Source of the DNA: Clostridium_AD sp036569345 | GTDB taxonomy: Bacteria > Bacillota > Clostridia > Clostridiales > Clostridiaceae | DNA: 64,000 bases | Reading direction: 5' to 3' | Assembly (NCBI RefSeq): GCF_036569345.1 | Contig: NZ_DATCQT010000067.1 | Location: 1-64,000, forward strand | Part shown: piece after piece, positions 27,501 to 37,309 of the stretch | Numbering within the stretch: position 1 is the stretch's first letter | Layout of the letters: each line of letters starts with the position of its first letter | The notes under the pieces: generated by a model | Database searches by the model: none | The model's input: only the letters and a program-made list of their open reading frames with translations | Told to the model about the DNA's origin: nothing | Made by a program: the position numbers and the translations under genes

Positions 27501-28262
27501 CAGTTCCCACATAGCTTTTTGCTTTTCATATTCTTTATCTAAGGATTTTTTCTGAGTTTTAAGTTCTTTTTCCTCTTCCTTTAAACCATCTAGTTTTTCT
27601 TTTATTCCTTTATGGAATTCTTGTCCGACATTCTCGTAACCCTTCATTTCTCCCTCAAGTTCATTTAGGGTTTTAATGTTTTCATTTCTAACAGTTCTTA
27701 TTTTTTCATATAATTTGGTTCCGTATTTTTCTAAAGCAAATATCCTCTCAAGCATATTTCTTCTTTCTTTTCCTGTTAGTTTTAGAAATTCATTGAATTT
27801 ACCTTGTGGCAACACCACTGACCTTGTAAAATCCTCAACTTTTAGTCCTATTATACTTATGATGTTCTCTTCCACGTCTTTAGGTCCTTCTGCTATAACA
27901 TTGTTTTCATCAGGATTTTCTTTATTTATTTCTATAAGCCTTGCATATGCAGTTTTGAAGTTTCCTGTTTTTAATCTCTTTATACTTCTTTCTGCTCTAT
28001 ATGTCTTTCGACTTTTTCCAAGACCAATCTCAAAATCAAAACTTATTTCTACCACATTTGTTTCTGTATTTACAAACTCCTTGGTGTCTCTTGATACTTT
28101 CCCATAGAGGGCTATGGTTATCCCATCTAAGATTGTTGATTTACCACTAGCTGTTGGACCGAAAATACCGAAAAGTCCTTTTTCTGTAAGCTTTGAAAAT
28201 TCAATAGTTTGCTGCTCTACAAAAGAGTTCAATCCCTTTATTTTAAGATTTACTGGCTTCAT
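24555..28262 (-). CDS. sbcC: Exonuclease subunit SbcC
   Basis: The ATPase/coiled-coil subunit of the SbcCD (Mre11-Rad50 type) nuclease, which opens DNA hairpins and processes ends. Walker A GPTASGKST is near residue 35, the zinc-hook CPVCGSEHHP is mid-protein between two long coiled coils, and LSGGETFLTSLCLALAL plus FFFLDEGFGTLD (Walker B) lie at the C-terminus. I start at 28262, where GGAGGG is 9 bases upstream and MKPVNLKIKGLNSF matches the family. The gene overlaps sbcD by 20 bases. A glutamine-rich internal repeat (QENLLQQEDLLQKEDSPQKE) interrupts the coiled coil near 25915-25985. Confidence 0.95.
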   Translation of the reverse strand: MKPVNLKIKGLNSFVEQQTIEFSKLTEKGLFGIFGPTASGKSTILDGITIALYGKVSRDTKEFVNTETNVVEISFDFEIGLGKSRKTYRAERSIKRLKTGNFKTAYARLIEINKENPDENNVIAEGPKDVEENIISIIGLKVEDFTRSVVLPQGKFNEFLKLTGKERRNMLERIFALEKYGTKLYEKIRTVRNENIKTLNELEGEMKGYENVGQEFHKGIKEKLDGLKEEEKELKTQKKSLDKEYEKQKAMWELQQEKNKYIEKQNLLNKQAEEIKNKKEKFTKGTLALNVKPFIDNVDGTKKSLDLNQVELVKLNSDFLFISKKSNITKILYDKAWSFKNNELPILIEKEVSLKQATYIEEKISYLANEKDILLKKHMELSTSIKKENINYANINANKTNKENQLLIIEKKLSEIEILPEYRENLYNTYNSELEVLAVAKNVEELKNKGEALKKASLGTELKHKEAIILKENEGNKLAILERKSVEIANNFPGDNNLLLEKQEAYSILRDCLEKAVENHKIKDELKEKYKNISSEKTKISLNIKNNLVTIESVKAQVKILEGEIRSIEREGLAAILASNLQEGNLCPVCGSEHHPKIAETIEDTVLEEKKSLKQNAELNLENSSKELQKDQIKFAEFLRDEEYINNQLLLVSAKLKDVNIEEMLKEKNTSEKSLIEFKKKLNIYNKEKTELDSMFLKIRDGKSKIDMEEVKLGEGLRKENEALGQINSELTATLSQLKMLQEKYKLLNQQLISGENLRMQEALCRQENLLQQEDLLQKEDSPQKEGINKQNQNGNINTLSIKEKIQRVKAIDNEVIKLTATMKKLRVELVILEEEKVEVDKSLRDLGSLKTEIETSGKEKKSEIDRLTKQIVELCGFTPSIATDFLEAITPKTEIEKVRNKIKDITLKEASLKDILERENSEKQNVLTRKTSEENKNEMLLKMLTGGQERLNVSLKENLFETSTIACLYLIPRQTLILLEKEIKQYEQALSSILDNLQRLEKMLQGKDIDVTLFEELKEKREIVGTFLEEKTKEIGAQFRALEEMERKIGEVKALLIKRGEVEHKLGLLRELDTLIQGNKFVEYVAMKQLKYISMEASERLKDITRGRYALELDADGAFVMRDDFNGGTRRETNTLSGGETFLTSLCLALALSSQIQLKGSAPLEFFFLDEGFGTLDTDLLDTVMNSLEKLHSSTLSVGIISHVEELRSRVPIKLIVSPAEQGQGGSKVKLEYT

Positions 28263-29502
28263 TTTTCGGTCCCTCCTCTTCATCTAATGCTATACTTAAA
28301 AATAATTCCATAATTTCTTTGGAAGGCTCTATGCCTCCCTTTGCACGTAGATAATATTCTTTAAACATTTCCTCCATGGATTTTTCTCTTAGACTTTCCT
28401 TTAATTCCTCTTCGCTACCCTGCTCATCTATTATTGGCTGGATAGAAACTATGTCTGCCCTTAGTCTTTTCATTTCCTTTATGTTCTCCGTGCTTATTAT
28501 TTCCTTTGTCTTTATTTCAAGGTATACCCAAATATTCTTTTCACTCTCTAACCTACATTTTTCTAGTGCTTCCTCAGTATTTTCACATTTCCATACTTCT
28601 ATAGGTTTGTAGTTTCTAAACATTATTTGCGAAATATCAGCATCTTTGTTAGCCTCAACATCCACAATATATGCTCCCTTGCTATAGCTTATTTCACTTT
28701 TACTATACTGTATTGGAGAACCACTATATCTTATCTTCCCTTTGGTTCCTGGTACCTTTTGTGGTCTATGAAGGTGACCTAAAGCACAATATTGCATAGC
28801 TTTTGGAAATTCTCTTGGGGAAACTGAAAGACTTCCACCAAGTTGTATGCTTCTCTCTGAGCCACTCTCCTCCCCCCCCATAGCATAGAGATGTGATACT
28901 ACTAGGTTTATGGTGTCTTCTCTATATTTAGTTGATAATTTTTCAAATAACTCACCTATTCTTGCTGAATAGCTTTTCTGCCTTTCCTCATCACTAATAC
29001 CTATTGATAGAACTTCATTTAACCTTTTTTCACTTGGATAAGGCAGGGTTATAATAACTGCTCTTTCTCCTCTTATATCAATCTCTAAATAACCTTCTCC
29101 GCTTTCCACTATCTCAAAATCATATCCATCATCAGAATTAAATCCTCCAAATACACCTTGCCTTGCTATACTTTTTGGTTCGCCTAAAAGTATAACTCCA
29201 TGTTCATATGCAAGAGGACTTGCAGCAACTAATCGCTCTGGGTTATCGTGGTTACCTGCAACCACTAGAACTGCTGTTTTTCCTCCGCTTGTAATATCCT
29301 TAAGTGTACTATAAAACATTTTTTCTGCTTTAGCTGGTGGATTACCATTGTCATAGATATCACCAGCTATAAGGACCAAATCTATATTATTATCTTTAAC
29401 TATTTGAGTAAATTCCTCTAGAAATTCTTCCTGTTCCTCTAGCCTACTGTATTGCTCTAGGGTTTTTCCTAGATGCCAATCTGAGGTGTGAAGTATTCTC
29501 AT
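28243..29502 (-). CDS. sbcD: Exonuclease subunit SbcD
   Basis: The Mre11-like nuclease subunit that works with SbcC. All metallophosphoesterase motifs are present: LHTSDWHLGK, LIAGDIYDNGNPP, VVAGNHDNPERL, VSHLYAMGG and ALGHLHRPQ. The C-terminal capping region has a normal length (419 residues in total). ATG at 29502 follows AAAGGAG. It is the first gene of the pair; the two-gene operon is separated from addA by under 100 bases that contain a REP copy. Confidence 0.96.
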   Translation of the reverse strand: MRILHTSDWHLGKTLEQYSRLEEQEEFLEEFTQIVKDNNIDLVLIAGDIYDNGNPPAKAEKMFYSTLKDITSGGKTAVLVVAGNHDNPERLVAASPLAYEHGVILLGEPKSIARQGVFGGFNSDDGYDFEIVESGEGYLEIDIRGERAVIITLPYPSEKRLNEVLSIGISDEERQKSYSARIGELFEKLSTKYREDTINLVVSHLYAMGGEESGSERSIQLGGSLSVSPREFPKAMQYCALGHLHRPQKVPGTKGKIRYSGSPIQYSKSEISYSKGAYIVDVEANKDADISQIMFRNYKPIEVWKCENTEEALEKCRLESEKNIWVYLEIKTKEIISTENIKEMKRLRADIVSIQPIIDEQGSEEELKESLREKSMEEMFKEYYLRAKGGIEPSKEIMELFLSIALDEEEGPKNEASKS

Positions 29503-29528
29503 TTTGCCACTCCTTTCTTATTTAAGTT

Positions 29529-29544
29529 GGGGACGGTTAACAAC
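29529..29544 (+). repeat. REP-like copy between sbcD and addA
   Basis: GGGGACGGTTAACAAC matches the core of the repeat that flanks the Y1 transposase gene at 43107. This copy is a single half-site: the second palindrome arm is weak (CTAAGTGGTT). Confidence 0.7.
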
Positions 29545-29590
29545 TAAGTGGTTAAATGCTCGTCTATATTTATTAAGTGTCCCTACCCTT

Positions 29591-32500
29591 TTATTTGATT
29601 TCTATAGCTTCATCAACGCTAAATAAGTATAGGTATCTTTCTTTAACTTCCTTTTTTAATGCACCCTTAAGAGCCCTTGCATAGTAATCCAGCTGAGCTT
29701 TGTATTTCTCTACTAAGGGACCTACATCCCCATTTTTAACAAAGTCTGTTTTATAATCTACTAGAATTATCTGTCCATCTTCCTCAAAATAGCAATCTAT
29801 TATTCCTTGAAGTATTATCTTTTCATCTCCATATATTTCAATGGGAAGAGTTTTATCTATATCTGTACTGCTAATTTCCATATGGAAGGGCATTTCTCTT
29901 TTTAATGCTTTTAGTCCAAAAGCTTTTATCATTCGGAGCCCAAGATTTGTTTTAAAAAACTTTATTAGTTTATCTACTCTAACTACTTTGCCTTCTTCTT
30001 TTGATATTAGCTGTTTTTGAACTAACATTTCAATTTGTGATTCTATTTCACTTTTGCTTGATACTTTAGTTAAATCTAATCTTTGCAATACTGAATGCAT
30101 AGCGGTTCCTTTTTCTGCTGCTGTTAGACCTTTTATCTCTTCTAAAAATTTTGGTTTATTTACAAGTCTTGGCACATACAGACTGTTCGAACTTCCCTCA
30201 TCTATTTCTACATTGAACTTTCTCTTAAGCTCGGTTACTGTAAGTACTGTAGGAATTTTTGTGGACATTTCGTATTTATAATTAAATCCTAATCTTCTTT
30301 CTATTTCTAAGGCGAACTTATCATCTGAGGCTTTTTCCGAAAGCCTCATTAGCTTTTCCTTTGTACTAATAAGAACATCTTCAGCGATTAACTCGTTTTT
30401 CTTTACCTCATCTCTATTCCAAAATCTTATCTCAAAGCTTGCTGGATGATCTAATAAATTAACACTACTATCTTCTATTTCTAATAACTCTCGTAATGGC
30501 TTTCCGTCTAAATGCCTTATTACTGCTGGAACTATCCAATCTAAATAGCTTTTGCCTTTTAGTATTTCATATTCACCTAGCTTTTCACTATTTTCATCTA
30601 AACTAGAGCTCATTCTAGCTAAATTTTTCTCTATATTTCTCATTGACCCAGTTATTATTAACTTTTCCTTGGCTCTTGTAAGGGCTACGTATAACACCCT
30701 CATTTCTTCTGCAAGACTTTCTATTTTTATTGTCTTTTTTAATGCTTGTTTTAGTACTGTAGGATAGGAAATTCTTCTTATTGGGTCCACAAAATCTGGT
30801 CCAAATCCTAAGTCATGATGAAATAATATGCTCTTATTTATATCCATTAGGTTAAAGTTTTTTCCCATACCGCTTAGAAATACTACAGGAAATTCTAGTC
30901 CTTTACTTTTATGAATACTCATTATCCTAACTACATCTTCATTTTCTCCTAAGGTTTTAGCACTACCCATGTCTCCACTGCTTACTTTAAGTTTGTTTAT
31001 GAAGTTTATAAAGTTAAACAATCCCTTATAACTAGTTTCTTCATATTGCCTTGCCCTTTGGAAAAGAACTTTTAAATTAGCTTGTCTTTGTGGCCCTCCT
31101 GGCATGGCTCCTACATATCCGTAATAACCTGTATCTGTGTATAAGTACCAGATAAATTCATCAATGGGCATATAAGCACAAATTTCTCTGAAGTGGCTCA
31201 GTTTTTCTAGGAACTTACTGATCTTTTCTGACTCTTCAGATTTTAATTCATTTGATTCTAATTTCTCTGATTGTGTAGATTCTAATTCTAATTTTCCTGG
31301 TTGCGATTCTGATTTGTCTGGTTTCGCTTCCTCTGGCAACGCTTCCTCAGATTCAGGTTTCCTGTGTTCTGACTTATTTACCATTGCCTCATAAAAACTA
31401 ACTTCCCTTTGGCCTATTCTTATGTCTACTAATTCTTCGGAAGTGAATCCCCCTATTGGAGAACGCAGAACTGATAGCATTGGTATATCTTGCCTTGGGT
31501 TATCTATAATTTGGAGCAAACTCATAATTATTTGTATTTCTATGGTGCTAAAATAACCTGTGCCTGTATCTGCATAAACCGGTATATTTTCAAGTTTTAA
31601 TTGCTCCAAAAATGAGGGTGCCCAGTTTGAGGTTGCCCTAAGTAATATTACAATATCTTTATATTGAACATTTCTATATTCTTTAATGTTTTTATCGTAG
31701 ACTTTAAAATCCTCGTCCCCACTGGGTGACATTAATTCCTTTATTCGTTTTGCCACAATTCTAGCTTCTAACTCGATATTTGTAGGGGTTTCATCATCAT
31801 TTGTTTTGCCCTGTCCCGCGCCTTGTTCCCCTTGTTCATCTTGTGAATCCTCAACATCGCTTGTTTTGCCTTCGACCTCATTCCCTGCATCTTCATCAAA
31901 GGCGTCTTTAATTTCTTTTTCAATAAGATGTAGTTCCACTGGCCCACCAACTTTTCCCGGGCCGATTAGGTCTTCAAAGTGAGCTCCTAAATTTAATGCT
32001 TCTTCATCTGTATAATCAAGATCTCCAATGTTTTTGCACATTATTTGTTTGAAGATATAGTTCACAGCATTTATAACTGTCCCTCGACTTCTGAAGTTTT
32101 TATATAGAGTTATTTTTCTAGTTTTCTCTCCTTCTTCCTTACCATATCTATTATATTTTTCTAAGAAGAGCTCTGGCCTAGCTTGCCTAAATCTATATAT
32201 ACTTTGTTTTACATCTCCTACCATGAATACATTTGGAGTCCCTATTTTTTCTCTTGAGATTATATTTAGAAGAGTTTCCTGTACCATGTTGCTATCTTGA
32301 TATTCATCTATCAAAATTTCTTCGTATTTATCTCTTAGTAACAGTGCTACAGCGGAAGGTTCTGGTTTTCCGTCATCACCCATAACTACTACTCCCTCAT
32401 CATCTTTTTTCATAAGTATGTCAAGGCAGTAGTGCTCAAAGTCGTTGAAATCTATAATTGATCTTTCTTTTTTCTTTTCTCTGTATTTTTCCTGCAAATC

Positions 32501-33688
32501 TATAACTAACTGCGATAACTCCATCATTAGCGGATATAATTTTTTTATATCCCATAAAGATGATTCTGAGTTTGCAGTCATTATCTGCTTTTGCAGCTCC
32601 TGTAATTGTTTTTTCACTTTGTTTCTTATTTCTTGCACTCTCTTTTGCTTTTCCTTATCTTCGCAAGCTCTTATTGTAGGGAGTTTTAAAAAGCTTAAAT
32701 CTTCTATAATGCTCGCAAAGTTCTCAAAGCAGTTGTTTGCAGCACTTAATAAGTCTTCAATTGAAGCTAAATCGTCCTTAAAAACTTCATAATATAATGT
32801 TATAGCATTATTGTTTTCTATTAATTTTAATGCCTTTATCATAACTTTTTCAATTCCCAAAAGTTCTATTTTAATGTCTGCCATTAAAACCTTTGCCCAA
32901 GGGGTATCGCTAAAGCTGTATCCATCTTGGATGTTAAAATCCTCGGCTTTTTCCCTTAGCCACCTTGTTGGATTTGTAGAACTCATGGAAAAGTTGTAAA
33001 GTCCTAAAACTATGGATTGTAACCCTAGGTCCTCTTTATTATTACTATAAGCCTCGACTAGGTTTATAAAGCTGGAAGTTTCAACTAGGTTTAATGGTCT
33101 AGGAGTTTCCTCTTTTAGATTTAAATCATTAAATGTCCCCAATGAATCTGACAATAAATCTACCCCATTGTTTTCATCTTTGTTTATTATTTCACCGTTA
33201 AGTGATACATATCTATCTTCAAAAAGTTCTTCTAATGCTTCTTGTTTTAATAGTACTGCTTCTGTTTGGTCTGCTATTCTAAAATTCGGGTCTAAATCTA
33301 CTACGTGATAATTACTGCGAATAACCTCAAGACAGAAGGAGTGAATAGTTGTAATGCTGGATTTATTTAATAATGTTAGCTGCCTTTGTAGTAGTTTGCT
33401 TTGTGGATTTCTGTGTAATTCCTTTGAAATAGCCGCAGCTATTCTCTCTCTCATCTCAGATGCGGCAGCATTTGTAAATGTAACTACTAAAAGCTTGTCT
33501 ATATCTGTAGGTTTTTCTTCATTTGTCACTATTTTTATTATTCTCTCAACTAGCACTGCAGTTTTTCCAGAACCTGCAGCTGCCGCCACTAGAAGGTTGC
33601 ACCCCCTAGTTAAAATAGCTTTTTGTTGATCCCCTGTCCACATAACCTTTTGCTCATCATGTTTAATTTCGTCCTCTTTATTTATCAT
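29591..33688 (-). CDS. addA: ATP-dependent helicase/nuclease subunit A
   Basis: UvrD-like helicase with a RecB-type nuclease, acting with AddB as the Chi-regulated end-resection complex of Firmicutes. Walker A VAAAAGSGKTAVL is near residue 35, the DExx motif is LIDEYQDSN, and VRIMSIHKSKGLEFPVV and YVALTRAKEKL are helicase motifs V-VI. The nuclease motif is ILVDYKTDFV with GIIDCYF before it. Two acidic low-complexity inserts (about residues 590-630 and 770-830), full of E, S, K and P, interrupt the helicase core. At 1365 residues it is longer than the usual 1200-1250, mostly from these inserts. It starts one base into the addB stop (TAATG). Confidence 0.96.
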   Translation of the reverse strand: MINKEDEIKHDEQKVMWTGDQQKAILTRGCNLLVAAAAGSGKTAVLVERIIKIVTNEEKPTDIDKLLVVTFTNAAASEMRERIAAAISKELHRNPQSKLLQRQLTLLNKSSITTIHSFCLEVIRSNYHVVDLDPNFRIADQTEAVLLKQEALEELFEDRYVSLNGEIINKDENNGVDLLSDSLGTFNDLNLKEETPRPLNLVETSSFINLVEAYSNNKEDLGLQSIVLGLYNFSMSSTNPTRWLREKAEDFNIQDGYSFSDTPWAKVLMADIKIELLGIEKVMIKALKLIENNNAITLYYEVFKDDLASIEDLLSAANNCFENFASIIEDLSFLKLPTIRACEDKEKQKRVQEIRNKVKKQLQELQKQIMTANSESSLWDIKKLYPLMMELSQLVIDLQEKYREKKKERSIIDFNDFEHYCLDILMKKDDEGVVVMGDDGKPEPSAVALLLRDKYEEILIDEYQDSNMVQETLLNIISREKIGTPNVFMVGDVKQSIYRFRQARPELFLEKYNRYGKEEGEKTRKITLYKNFRSRGTVINAVNYIFKQIMCKNIGDLDYTDEEALNLGAHFEDLIGPGKVGGPVELHLIEKEIKDAFDEDAGNEVEGKTSDVEDSQDEQGEQGAGQGKTNDDETPTNIELEARIVAKRIKELMSPSGDEDFKVYDKNIKEYRNVQYKDIVILLRATSNWAPSFLEQLKLENIPVYADTGTGYFSTIEIQIIMSLLQIIDNPRQDIPMLSVLRSPIGGFTSEELVDIRIGQREVSFYEAMVNKSEHRKPESEEALPEEAKPDKSESQPGKLELESTQSEKLESNELKSEESEKISKFLEKLSHFREICAYMPIDEFIWYLYTDTGYYGYVGAMPGGPQRQANLKVLFQRARQYEETSYKGLFNFINFINKLKVSSGDMGSAKTLGENEDVVRIMSIHKSKGLEFPVVFLSGMGKNFNLMDINKSILFHHDLGFGPDFVDPIRRISYPTVLKQALKKTIKIESLAEEMRVLYVALTRAKEKLIITGSMRNIEKNLARMSSSLDENSEKLGEYEILKGKSYLDWIVPAVIRHLDGKPLRELLEIEDSSVNLLDHPASFEIRFWNRDEVKKNELIAEDVLISTKEKLMRLSEKASDDKFALEIERRLGFNYKYEMSTKIPTVLTVTELKRKFNVEIDEGSSNSLYVPRLVNKPKFLEEIKGLTAAEKGTAMHSVLQRLDLTKVSSKSEIESQIEMLVQKQLISKEEGKVVRVDKLIKFFKTNLGLRMIKAFGLKALKREMPFHMEISSTDIDKTLPIEIYGDEKIILQGIIDCYFEEDGQIILVDYKTDFVKNGDVGPLVEKYKAQLDYYARALKGALKKEVKERYLYLFSVDEAIEIK

Positions 33689-36600
33689 TACTCTTTCTCC
33701 ACCCCGCTCTCTTGTATATCAACACTTTCTATTTCATTTGCCGCTGATGATAAAAGCTCCCATATTTCCTTGTCTCTCTTATCTTTTATTATCTTATAAG
33801 TGTTTTCCTTTAATGTAGGATCGAACTGGCAAATAGATGTGTACTCACAATAACTACAAGGCGTAGTATCTTTTTTCTTATAAGGTTTTATGTCTATTTC
33901 TCCACTTAACATTCCCTCACAGGTTTTTATTAAGTTTTCTTTTACATGATTAAGTAACATTTCAAACTGCTCTGCTGTTGCAACTGATGATCTTGAACCT
34001 AAACTGCCATCCTTTTTAATAGATGCTGGGACAACCAGAGATGCACCTTCAATATTTCTATCCATCTCTCTTATTATCTTAGTATCCGCTAGAAGTAGCC
34101 CCTTCATTTTCAAAGCTTTCATTATTGCTTTTTCTAGTTCTTCTTCATCTAAATTGTTTTTAGCCTTTATAACTGGGTCATCTATTTTAAAATATAAAAT
34201 GCCTGCTGGAAAAATTGGCTCCTCTGAAATTTCGCTTTCGTTTCTAAGCATGGCATCTAAATAAGTCAATAGTTGTATTTGAAGTCCGTAATATACATCG
34301 GATAGTTTAAAATCCTTATTGCCTGATTTATAATCTATTATCCGATAAAATTCTTCTCCCTCATTTATTAGCTTATCTACCCTATCTATTCTTCCAACTA
34401 AATTCACAGTTTCTCCTGTGGATAATTCTACTCGTATTGGTGGATAATCTCCTTCTTCAAAACCAAAGGAAACTTCATATCCAAAAGGTTCAAACCCACT
34501 GTTTTTCATTTGCTCAACTATAACGTAGATAGTTTTCTTTAAAACTCTTTTTAACCGCTCTGTAAAGTACTTGTACCTTGGGGTGCTGTTTAATATATAC
34601 CCACTAGAACCTTCTGAGGCTTCCTTTTCTACAATGCTTGCGATCTTTTCCTCACACCACAATTTATCAAGATTCGCCCATTTTATTTCACTTTTATCCA
34701 CAAGTTTCGAAAAATTGTCAAGCACACTGTGCATAAAACTACCTAAATCTGGTGATGAAAATGTAAAAGTTTTTCTCTCCTTTGCTTTTAGGCCATATTG
34801 TACAAAATAAGCAAAGGGACATTCTTCATATTTTTCTATTCTGGATACACTAAAATAATTTTTTAAACCATAAAGTAATTTCACTTTTTCCTTTTGTAGC
34901 ATTTTCGCTTCATTTTTATAGTCAAAACCCTCAAACATATTGTTACTCTTTTCTTTCCACACAGGGTCCTTTTGATACCACTTAAAAACCTGGACCCAAA
35001 GATCTGATATATATCCATCCTCTAAATATTTTCGTAAGGCGAATATTAGATTATTAAATGTTGGAATTTTAGCACATACCTGGTAAAGTTCATGGTCCTC
35101 TAACCTCTCATTTGAAAGTGTTATATTGCTTTCTTCTACTAACCCTTTAAATAAAGCTCTAAATCTAGATATTATAATAGAAGGTCTTAATGTTTTGCCT
35201 TCGTAATCTGCTATAGGATAACTTATGTTTAAATATTTATTTGGAATGGTTATGGTGGCGTAAATTAAAAACTGCTCATTAAATACCTCAGTTTTTGTAT
35301 CATTTGCCAGTTCTACTCCACTTTCCTTTAAAATTATCCTATCATTGTCTGTGAATATTCCCTCTTCCTTGCTTGCCTTTGGAAACACACCATCATTTAC
35401 CCCTATAATGTATAACGCTTCTATTTCATGACTTTTTATACGTTCCACGCTGCTAATTGTTACTCCATCTAGTGCTGATGGAATAAGTCCCATTTGATGT
35501 TTACTAAATCCCATTGATAATATCTTTACAAAATCCTCTAAGCTTAGGGTTTCCTTGCCTAGGACCTCCACCATCTGATCTAAAAGTTCCATTACTAAAT
35601 TCCATATTTTACTGTATTCTATAACCAGTTCCTGTGCACCTTCCCTTTTAAAATTCACTATCCACTCTTCAAGGGTTTTATATACATTTATGGTTTCTAG
35701 AAATTCAAATAGACTTGTGCAAATTTTTATTGTGGTGACTCCACCTTTTAGTTTTTCTTTAAACTCTAAAAGTGGTTTTATAATAACATCTCTTGTTTCA
35801 TTTAAGATTTTGATAGTAGCTTCGATTTTTTGCGCTTTCTTTGCGAATTTCTCTTGATCCTTCTCTTTAATTTCTTTGTCATTACTATAGTAATCTCTAA
35901 AATAAAATTCTATCTTTTCCTGCCATAGATCAGAATCTGTCCATTTCTTCTTGCCCTTTATGCCGGTTGCTATGATGAAGTTTTCTAGTATATCTAAATG
36001 CTCATTTTCTATATCTAAAAGCCCTGTTTTAAGATATCTAAACATTGATTCATAGCTAAAGTTTTTAGTGAAAATCTCAACAGTTGATGTTATTAGGACA
36101 ATTAGAGGATTACTTGTTATATCTTTTTTCTTATCTATATATAATGGAATGTTATATTCAGTAAATATTGCTTTAATTAGTTTTTCGTAACTTGGCAAAT
36201 CCCTAGTTACTACAGCTATTTTATTGAACCTCATATTTTCATCTTTGCATAATTTTAAAATGTCTTGTGCTACGTGTTCGACTTCGGAGTAGCCATTAAG
36301 CGCTTTAAATACCTTTATATTTTTGCAAATATCCGTAGAACTGGAATATGGAAATGCAAAATAATTTTTCTCAAGAAAAGAAAGCTCCCCATTGTCTTTA
36401 AATTTATAATCTTTATTTCCCTGAAGTTCTATAGGAGCATCGATACTTGTCCCACAACTCTGTGCTAAACTTAAAAGCTTATCTTCTGTAAACTTTATAG
36501 AATAAAAGGCATCAGAATCATCCATAAATTTTGAATGCTCTGAGCTTCTTAATGGAAGAGTTATATTTATCCTCTTAGCCTTTTTGAATAATTTTTCCAG

Positions 36601-37242
36601 CACTTCATACTGTTGTGGTGTAAATCCATTAAACTCATCTAGCCAAAACTCCGCACCATCAAAGATATTACAGTCATCAAGGGCATAAGTTAAACGGGTC
36701 AAATCATCATCCGGATCCATATAATTTATATTTAAAATATTATCAAATTCTCTATATATAAGGGATAAATCCGTTATTTTATCTACAAGTAATGGATTTT
36801 CCCGTAAATTTTCTTTTGCTCCATTTAAAGTTTCCACAGAAATCCTATATTTTTTAAACTCCGTGATAGCACTAGCTACATTATCTACAAAACCTTTCTG
36901 CCTAGCTGCTCCTTTAAATACAGTGAATTCATCCCCATTTTTTTGCATTATGTTATTAATAAGCATAACCTTTCCTGAGGTATCCATGGGTTTCCTTGTT
37001 ATGCCACCAACCTCGCTAAATACTTTGTACGCTAATCTATTAAAACTAAGTACTTGGACATTTTTTATTCCTGTGGATCCAACTACCTGTATGAGATTTT
37101 TTTCAGCTTGAAAAGAAAATTGTTCTGGAACCAAAAGCACTAGTGGCTTTTCAGTCTCGACCTTTTGCCTTTGCTCTATATCCTCTAAGCAGAAAGTACT
37201 TTTTCCTTTTCCAGATCCTCCATAGATAAATCTTAAACTCAC
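33688..37242 (-). CDS. addB: ATP-dependent helicase/nuclease subunit B
   Basis: Partner of AddA, with a Chi-scanning pseudo-helicase and a second nuclease site. The P-loop IYGGSGKGKSTFCL is at the N-terminus, the nuclease motif VGRIDRVDKL with RIIDYKSG is in the C-terminal third, and the iron-sulfur cysteines are CPFAYF plus CSYCEYTSICQF. I choose the GTG at 37242: AAGGGA lies 9 bases upstream, and the upstream ATG at 37272 lies at the predicted transcription start of a TATAAT promoter, leaving no leader. This gives 1184 residues, close to the family norm. addB and addA form an operon. Confidence 0.94.
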   Translation of the reverse strand: MSLRFIYGGSGKGKSTFCLEDIEQRQKVETEKPLVLLVPEQFSFQAEKNLIQVVGSTGIKNVQVLSFNRLAYKVFSEVGGITRKPMDTSGKVMLINNIMQKNGDEFTVFKGAARQKGFVDNVASAITEFKKYRISVETLNGAKENLRENPLLVDKITDLSLIYREFDNILNINYMDPDDDLTRLTYALDDCNIFDGAEFWLDEFNGFTPQQYEVLEKLFKKAKRINITLPLRSSEHSKFMDDSDAFYSIKFTEDKLLSLAQSCGTSIDAPIELQGNKDYKFKDNGELSFLEKNYFAFPYSSSTDICKNIKVFKALNGYSEVEHVAQDILKLCKDENMRFNKIAVVTRDLPSYEKLIKAIFTEYNIPLYIDKKKDITSNPLIVLITSTVEIFTKNFSYESMFRYLKTGLLDIENEHLDILENFIIATGIKGKKKWTDSDLWQEKIEFYFRDYYSNDKEIKEKDQEKFAKKAQKIEATIKILNETRDVIIKPLLEFKEKLKGGVTTIKICTSLFEFLETINVYKTLEEWIVNFKREGAQELVIEYSKIWNLVMELLDQMVEVLGKETLSLEDFVKILSMGFSKHQMGLIPSALDGVTISSVERIKSHEIEALYIIGVNDGVFPKASKEEGIFTDNDRIILKESGVELANDTKTEVFNEQFLIYATITIPNKYLNISYPIADYEGKTLRPSIIISRFRALFKGLVEESNITLSNERLEDHELYQVCAKIPTFNNLIFALRKYLEDGYISDLWVQVFKWYQKDPVWKEKSNNMFEGFDYKNEAKMLQKEKVKLLYGLKNYFSVSRIEKYEECPFAYFVQYGLKAKERKTFTFSSPDLGSFMHSVLDNFSKLVDKSEIKWANLDKLWCEEKIASIVEKEASEGSSGYILNSTPRYKYFTERLKRVLKKTIYVIVEQMKNSGFEPFGYEVSFGFEEGDYPPIRVELSTGETVNLVGRIDRVDKLINEGEEFYRIIDYKSGNKDFKLSDVYYGLQIQLLTYLDAMLRNESEISEEPIFPAGILYFKIDDPVIKAKNNLDEEELEKAIMKALKMKGLLLADTKIIREMDRNIEGASLVVPASIKKDGSLGSRSSVATAEQFEMLLNHVKENLIKTCEGMLSGEIDIKPYKKKDTTPCSYCEYTSICQFDPTLKENTYKIIKDKRDKEIWELLSSAANEIESVDIQESGVEKE

Positions 37243-37275
37243 AAAAACACGTCCCTTCTTTTCTTTATTCATTAT

Positions 37276-37285
37276 ATTATACCAT
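37276..37285 (-). promoter_or_regulatory. Extended -10 promoter of addBA
   Basis: On the minus strand ATGGTATAAT gives a TGn extension and a perfect -10 about 34 bases upstream of the GTG start of addB. The -35 region is weak, which is usual for extended -10 promoters. Confidence 0.6.
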
Positions 37286-37309
37286 GTATAATTTTAGGTT
37301 ATAGCTTAA

